Positions 7,964 to 11,380 of a stretch of DNA of 11,380 nt are shown piece by piece. Every line of letters starts with the position of its first letter. The stretch's first letter is position 1. Source of the stretch: Phoronis pallida (lineage: Eukaryota; Phoronida; Phoronidae); assembly GCA_028565715.1 (NCBI GenBank), contig JAOXYC010208906.1:1-11380 (forward strand), given 5' to 3'. The translations under genes and the position numbers were made by a program. Below the pieces are notes generated by a model that saw only the letters and a list, made by a program, of their open reading frames with translations, had not been told where the DNA came from and did no database searches.

Positions 7964-8319
7964 TTATTCCCGTAATTCCTCTAGAGAACAAAGGGCCTCT
8001 ACCAAGTTACACCATCTCACTCTATTCTGGGATGTCTGTTCAAGTTGGTTCCAAGTGTAGTTTGCATCGCTGGCCTCTTGGTCCACTGTGCGTCTCCAGC
8101 TTTTCCTTGGTCGCCCATGCTTCCCGTTTTCCTTGAGGGTTCCATTTGAAAGCCTGTCGCGCAATACAAGTAGGAGGCTTCCGCAGAGTGTTGCCAATCC
8201 ATCCCCATTTCTGTCGCTTGATTTGTTGAGCCATGCTTGATTGATTGGTTCTATTTCTCAAATCGTCATTGCTGATTCTGTCTCATGGCCATATGATCCG
8301 CAGGATTGTTCTCAAGCAG
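7944..8319 (-). mobile_element. 5'-truncated non-LTR (LINE) retrotransposon 3' end, RTE-like
   Basis: Read on the minus strand, this is the C-terminal end of a LINE endonuclease-reverse transcriptase ORF. W-G-W-I-G-N-T-L-R-K, then RQAFKWNPQGK, then HGRPRKSWRR and YTWNQLE...RVRW...LVEALC form the typical tail of invertebrate LINE ORF2 proteins. The ORF is dead: a TGA interrupts it at 8285-8283 and a one-base frameshift lies near 8117-8130. It ends with TAA at 7966-7964 directly against a (TTGAC)n tail, and 13-bp direct repeats flank it. About 375 bp of a multi-kilobase element remain, which is classic 5' truncation. The clade is tentative. Confidence 0.9.
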
Positions 8320-8332
8320 ATTCTCCAATTTG
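8320..8332. repeat. Target-site duplication, SPATA4-proximal copy
   Basis: ATTCTCCAATTTG, an exact repeat of 7934-7946, marks the truncated 5' end of the LINE fragment. Confidence 0.85.
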
Positions 8333-8338
8333 GGCACT

Positions 8339-8453
8339 GGTAATTGTGCAGTATCCGACACCTCGCGTTATTCAGTCAATGTATTTCATTTACTGAATAA
8401 CGGTATTTTATTAACGGGAATCCGCGAGAGGTATCGGATACTGCACAATCGCC
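8339..8453. repeat. 115-bp imperfect palindrome (foldback or MITE-like)
   Basis: The outer arms 8343-8367 and 8423-8449 share ATTGTGCAGTATCCGA exactly, then differ by one substitution and a two-base indel. The inner arms GTTATTCAGT (8367-8376) and ACTGAATAAC (8392-8401) are exact complements around a 15-base loop. A 21-base one-sided insert at 8402-8422 breaks the symmetry. It is richer in GC and CpG than its surroundings. It begins only seven bases after the LINE duplication. It may be a small DNA transposon, the stem of a larger repeat, or an unknown structured element. No gene is inside. Confidence 0.85.
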
Positions 8454-8746
8454 GGACAAGTTGCAGATCTATAAACTTTCATAAATGCACACTGCCCATA
8501 CGAAAACTAATACACAATTACCCGTAACATAAGTTGAAGATTTTCTCTACTACTTATCTAGAACTAGAAGTGTTTGCGAGCCTCTTCCCATTTACTACGC
8601 CAGCTTAGGGAATTCGTTCACCAAGGTTAATTGATGACCATGCAGTCATGCACTAATTTAAGTAATTTTCTTCAAGATCAACTCCTCGAGAGTTACAAGA
8701 ATCAAATTTAAGATGCTGAAATCATCAAATTTGTAAATAATGTAAA

Positions 8747-8762
8747 TGTAAACATGTTTACA
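8747..8762. promoter_or_regulatory. Palindromic forkhead-type site
   Basis: TGTAAACATGTTTACA is a perfect 16-bp palindrome made of two opposed GTAAACA forkhead cores. Forkhead factors, FoxJ1 in ciliated cells among them, bind this core. It lies 361 bp upstream of the SPATA4 start codon. Binding is inferred from the motif only. Confidence 0.5.
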
Positions 8763-8765
8763 ATC

Positions 8766-8779
8766 AATGAATATTCATT
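8766..8779. promoter_or_regulatory. AATGAATATTCATT palindrome, POU-dimer-like
   Basis: A perfect 14-bp palindrome three bases after the forkhead-type palindrome. ATGAATATTCAT resembles sites bound by POU-domain dimers. Function is speculative, as AT-rich palindromes arise easily by chance. Confidence 0.35.
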
Positions 8780-9009
8780 CGGATTGTAAAACATTCTTTA
8801 TGTTTCCACGTTACTTAAAATAAGGATCAAAACATACTCAAATCAATTAAGTACTTTTAAATGTTTTTGCAACTGATCTTGATATTGAAACATCGAAGTT
8901 GAAGGAACATAAACAAAAAGCTTCAAATCTCACGTTGAAAAGTTGACCTATTTACAAACCCTTTCCGGTTGTGAAATTTTCGAAAGGTGTCGCTGTCGGG
9001 TAAAATTGA

Positions 9010-9014
9010 CCAAT
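9010..9014 (+). promoter_or_regulatory. CCAAT box upstream of SPATA4
   Basis: CCAAT on the plus strand, about 110 bp before the SPATA4 ATG and 40 bp upstream of the X-box. CCAAT/NF-Y sites often accompany RFX X-boxes. It is a short motif, so the confidence is modest. Confidence 0.35.
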
Positions 9015-9053
9015 TACAACACAGTCACATCGAAAGTCCATAGAGTGCACGTA

Positions 9054-9066
9054 GTTGCCAGGCAAA
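9054..9066. promoter_or_regulatory. RFX X-box upstream of SPATA4
   Basis: GTTGCC-A-GGCAAA fits the X-box form GTNRCC-N(0-3)-RGYAAC at 11 of 12 half-site positions, with a one-base spacer. It sits 57 bp upstream of the SPATA4 start codon. RFX factors drive ciliary genes from proximal X-boxes, and SPATA4 belongs to a ciliary and flagellar protein family. Motif and placement are seen directly. Regulation is inferred. Confidence 0.65.
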
Positions 9067-9122
9067 ACAAACCATTCTGATTCTCTCCAGTGCCCTCAAA
9101 GATAATTTCCATTTCGTACACA

Positions 9123-9199
9123 ATGGCTGGCCTTCCACGTGAGGTTTTGAGATGGATTCAGAGTTTAGATTTAACTTGGCAGTTGAAAATGCCAAAATG
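9123..9199 (+). CDS. SPATA4: SPATA4 coding exon 1
   Basis: Encodes residues 1-25 plus two bases of codon 26. MAGLPREVLRWIQSLDL is the first helix of the CH domain. The donor is GTAAGA. Codon 26 becomes TGG after splicing. Confidence 0.92.
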
Positions 9200-11380
9200 G
9201 TAAGAATTTTACGTATTGAAAAGGCAGATTGTTGTGATTCAAAACCCCACAGGATTTTCTCTGATCAAACTATGAAAAGCACCTGTTGTTTGCTATTTAC
9301 CTTCTCCGCTTTACAAAGGCTACTGTTTGAATTTTGTATAGGAAATATATCAAACAATGAAAAGCATCAGAAAAATGATTCTCTCCTACAGGATCTCACT
9401 ATTCAGGGGAGGCGATGGAAGTTTAATTCCAGGGACCTTTCCAATGGCTTTCCATCTTGACACCACTTATCACCACTACAATTAGTACAAATTGATTTAC
9501 TGCAACACTCAAGCCTATCCAGATACAGCAAATTTCTTAAATTTGACTGATCTTGGATGTGTCTGGCCTAAAACCATGATGATTATTGGTCCTAGGTCCT
9601 CCTTAACTTCACTGTACGCCCCCTGCACTCGTCCAGAGACTGAAACATTCCCAGGTGTCTTCCGTTTTTTTACCGAAAGTAGAAAACCGTGTTTAAGCGG
9701 AATGACCTGATCGACACATACTTAGCGATACTTGATTATTGCAAAGGGAGAACAGACTATCGTTTGAGATGGGCTGTCATTGACCTCCTTGAGAAACCAG
9801 CAGAAACCCTTCATATTTAGGCACGCGACTTAACCAATTAGACAACCTATATTTTCCTATAAAAAACATTCACCTAATTGCTTTTGTGTTAATTTTTTAC
9901 AGGGATCTCACAAATGGGTACCTAGTAGCAGAGATTTTTTCCTGGTATTATCCGTATGATATTTCCATGCATTCATACAACACAGGAGCATCATTAGATT
10001 GCAAGCAGAGGAACTGGCATTTGTTGAAAAATGTAAGCAATTTTCATTTTTAAAATGTTTGAAATTAACCCATTTTCCAAATCGAATAATTGATCTGCAT
10101 TCATAAGGTAACATGCACAAAATTATCCAGAAAAAATTACACATTTTGGCATGCATTTGTAATAATCTTTTATTATTTTTAACAATTTATCTCCAAGAGA
10201 TAGATCTGCTTCTACTTTGCCATTCATTTTGTAAATTGATAAAGGTATTTTCATAGTTTTATAATAAAATATTGACAGTTTTCATATTGGGAAATAATAA
10301 GTATGTGAACATACCTTTGTACATTTTAACAGTTTGTATTGAATACATTAATCAAATATCTTATTTTTATAATTTCAGTTTATAAAGAAAAATAAACTGG
10401 CAATTCCCGAAGAAGTAGTCGATGGAACGATACACTGCAAGGAGGGAGCAGCAACACTACTGATGAAAAATATGTATGAAATACTCACAAATAGAGTGTA
10501 AGTAAAAAAAACATGTTAAGATTCGATTTTTATATGCAAAAAAGAACTTCTTTGACACCGAAACTAAACAAACTGTTACAAAAGTTTTTTAATACATTTT
10601 TTGCAACTGATAACCGTTATTTTATTATATATATATTTAATTTCGCATGCAATAAGTATTTTGACACCACAATTTATTTCATATTTATAATCACACATGT
10701 CTCAAAAAATATTAAAGTGTGAATTATAGAATTGATATCAGCCTCTGCAATATAGATGGCAATCAAAGGGATAAAATCCTGGATAAATTAAATAATGTGA
10801 TCTGGATGTGATAAAAATAAAGTAACAGTTTAAAAAAATCACCAACATAATGATTTTTCACAACGTAATGGTTTTTCACAACACCCATTTTTTGATGTTA
10901 CAGTGTAAATGATAGTAATATGGAGCGTAGTGCAGAATTCTCAGACAGTGCATACCAAGAAAAATTACCCCTCCATGCTCGGTCAACTGCAGCGATGGCT
11001 ATTAAATCAAACTTAAAAGGAACAGAAATCGATGCAGACAGAAGTATTATTCTTTCACAACAAAAAGTAAGTATACAATTAAGACATGGTTGTTTTTTCT
11101 TTTTTATATGTGTCAGTTATTATGGTGCAATTTGTTTGTTCAATTTCAAGATTTCACAATGTTTACACACAATCTTCTTTTGTTAGTAGATATCATAATG
11201 ATTTTGCTGTCTTGTCTTTTTCAACCCAAGTTCTAGCCAATTTTAAATGTGAAAGTGCTGCCCATGAACATTATTTCTGAAAGTTGGAATTGAACCCACA
11301 CATGAAATGACATAAATTATTGACTTTTTCAGTCACAAAAAATAATAGAGACTCATATAGAACACAGAAGAATGGAGCGT
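9123..11380 (+). CDS. SPATA4: SPATA4, CLAMP-type CH-domain sperm/cilia protein, 5' part
   Basis: Exons 9123-9199, 9903-10032, 10379-10497, 10904-11066 and 11333 to the window end give 179 codons in one frame. The gene continues beyond the window; human SPATA4 is about 305 residues. The calponin-homology-like domain of the CLAMP/SPEF1 family spans about residues 5-108. VLRWIQSLDL, DLTNGYLVAEIFSWYYP, NW at 63-64 and DGTIHCKEGA (84-93) match human VLRWLQGLDL, DFSNGFLIAEIFCIYYP, NW and [27 protein letters not shown] (121-137) matches the downstream SPATA4-specific block, which separates it from SPEF1. The start has A at -3 and G at +4, and an in-frame TGA at 9078-9080 precedes it. The N-terminal extension of the human protein is absent. 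It probably acts on microtubules of sperm flagella or cilia. Confidence 0.92.
9200..9902 (+). other. SPATA4 intron 1, with exon-2 decoy and unassigned coding-like stretch
   Basis: This 703-base intron is less AT-rich than the others in its right half. It contains a decoy of exon 2 at 9433-9460 and, at about 9590-9828, protein-like frames on both strands that I cannot assign. The true acceptor is TTTTTTACAG at the end of the intron. Confidence 0.65.
9433..9460 (+). pseudogene. Decoy copy of SPATA4 exon 2 start, ending in a stop
   Basis: After an AG at 9431-9432 the sequence reads GAC CTT TCC AAT GGC TTT, giving RDLSNGF when the preceding AGG is read, then Pro, Ser and TGA. This is the CH-domain signature of the real exon 2 (DLTNGY, human RDFSNGF). 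The phase after the AG is the same as in exon 2. Similarity stops after about 20 bases. It looks like a degenerate exon duplicate or a poison exon. A chance match of this length and phase is unlikely but not excluded. Confidence 0.5.
9903..10032 (+). CDS. SPATA4: SPATA4 coding exon 2, CH-domain core
   Basis: Completes W26 and encodes residues 27-69. DLTNGYLVAEIFSWYYP is the conserved CH segment, then NTGASLDCKQRNW, like human ENGTSLKVKLDNW. The donor is GTAAGC, phase 0. Confidence 0.95.
10033..10378 (+). other. SPATA4 intron 2
   Basis: 346-base AT-rich intron ending TAATTTCAG. I see nothing further in it. Confidence 0.8.
10379..10497 (+). CDS. SPATA4: SPATA4 coding exon 3, C-terminal half of CH domain
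   Basis: Encodes residues 70-108 plus two bases. KKNKLAIPEEVVDGTIHCKEG matches human [20 protein letters not shown], the most diagnostic SPATA4 stretch. It continues LLMKNMYEILTNR. The donor is GTAAGT. Confidence 0.95.
10498..10903 (+). other. SPATA4 intron 3
   Basis: 406-base AT-rich intron. Besides an 18-bp tandem duplication close to the acceptor (10844-10879) it shows no structure. Its acceptor, GATGTTACAG, has a moderate pyrimidine tract. Confidence 0.75.
10844..10879. repeat. 18-bp tandem duplication before SPATA4 exon 4
   Basis: Two adjacent units, AACATAATGATTTTTCAC and AACGTAATGGTTTTTCAC, differ at two positions. They lie 25-60 bases upstream of the exon 4 acceptor and include the T-rich tract that could serve splicing. 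Confidence 0.85.
10904..11066 (+). CDS. SPATA4: SPATA4 coding exon 4
   Basis: Completes codon 109 and encodes residues 110-163, downstream of the CH domain. [17 protein letters not shown] aligns with human FTDYSYQMRLPLVSRST. The rest, to ILSQQK, is weakly conserved. The donor is GTAAGT, phase 0. Confidence 0.9.
11333..11380 (+). CDS. SPATA4: SPATA4 coding exon 5, partial
   Basis: After TGACTTTTTCAG the frame continues SQKIIETHIEHRRMER (residues 164-179) to the window edge in the right phase. The exon is cut by the window and its end is unknown. Confidence 0.7.

Larger units (their letters stand above)
7827..9122. promoter_or_regulatory. Divergent intergenic region between ERCC5 and SPATA4
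   Basis: 1296 bases separate the two start codons, which point away from each other, so the core promoters of both genes and their 5' UTRs should lie here. It contains a retrotransposon fragment (7944-8319), a long palindrome (8339-8453), forkhead-like and POU-like palindromes (8747-8779), a CCAAT box (9010-9014) and an X-box (9054-9066). No convincing TATA box was found for either gene. Transcription start sites cannot be read from the sequence. Confidence 0.7.

Noticed and set aside
8306-8527. Plus-strand open frame of 73 codons across the palindrome
   Set aside because: It crosses the LINE duplication and both palindrome arms. The frame is by chance and has no protein similarity that I can see.
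9152-9460. Plus-strand open frame of 102 codons starting inside SPATA4 exon 1
   Set aside because: It starts out of frame with the gene and reads through the donor. Only its last residues (the exon-2 decoy) are of interest, and those are reported separately.
10610-10700. AT-rich run with short TA repeats in SPATA4 intron 3
   Set aside because: Ordinary low-complexity intron sequence; the repeats are too short to call a microsatellite of interest.
1-11380. CRISPR array, phage, operon or tRNA/rRNA genes
   Set aside because: No spaced direct repeats, cloverleaf or rRNA-like stretches were seen, and the introns and gene families are animal.

Overview
This is an animal nuclear genome window: AT-rich, intron-rich, with GT-AG introns of roughly 130-700 bases. 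It holds two conserved eukaryotic genes arranged head to head, and nothing bacterial. The exon structure and degree of divergence from human proteins suggest an invertebrate metazoan, perhaps a marine deuterostome or cnidarian. The species cannot be settled from the sequence.

Left part (positions 531-7826, minus strand): a complete XPG/ERCC5 gene, the structure-specific endonuclease that makes the 3' incision in nucleotide excision repair. I rebuilt 15 coding exons. Their lengths sum to 3351 nt (1116 codons plus stop), and the phase is consistent across all 14 introns. The catalytic N and I nuclease domains, the TFIIH-facing acidic spacer, a PCNA-binding PIP box and a basic tail are all present. 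D30 and D77 fall at the same numbers as in human XPG, and the I-domain residues E734, E736, D757 and D806 sit at a constant offset of 55. The spacer exon (exon 7) carries an internally repeated acidic module containing D-G-G-F-I, which is the most unusual coding feature in the window.

Middle part (7827-9122): the shared upstream region. It contains a 5'-truncated non-LTR retrotransposon tail with a perfect 13-bp target-site duplication and a (TTGAC)n tail, inserted about 110 bp from the ERCC5 start codon. Next to it is a 115-bp imperfect palindrome. Nearer the second gene are a palindromic forkhead-type site, a POU-type palindrome, a CCAAT box and a good RFX X-box about 57 bp upstream of the start codon.

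Right part (9123 to the end, plus strand): the 5' part of a SPATA4 gene, a CLAMP/SPEF1-type calponin-homology protein of sperm and cilia. Four complete coding exons and the start of a fifth are present, giving 179 codons in frame, and the gene runs off the window. Its first intron contains a phase-compatible decoy of exon 2 that encodes the CH-domain signature followed by a stop, plus a protein-like stretch I could not assign.

I see no evidence of a novel multi-gene system. The points worth following up are the repeated spacer in XPG, the ciliary-type promoter elements, the decoy exon and the repeat insertions between the genes.
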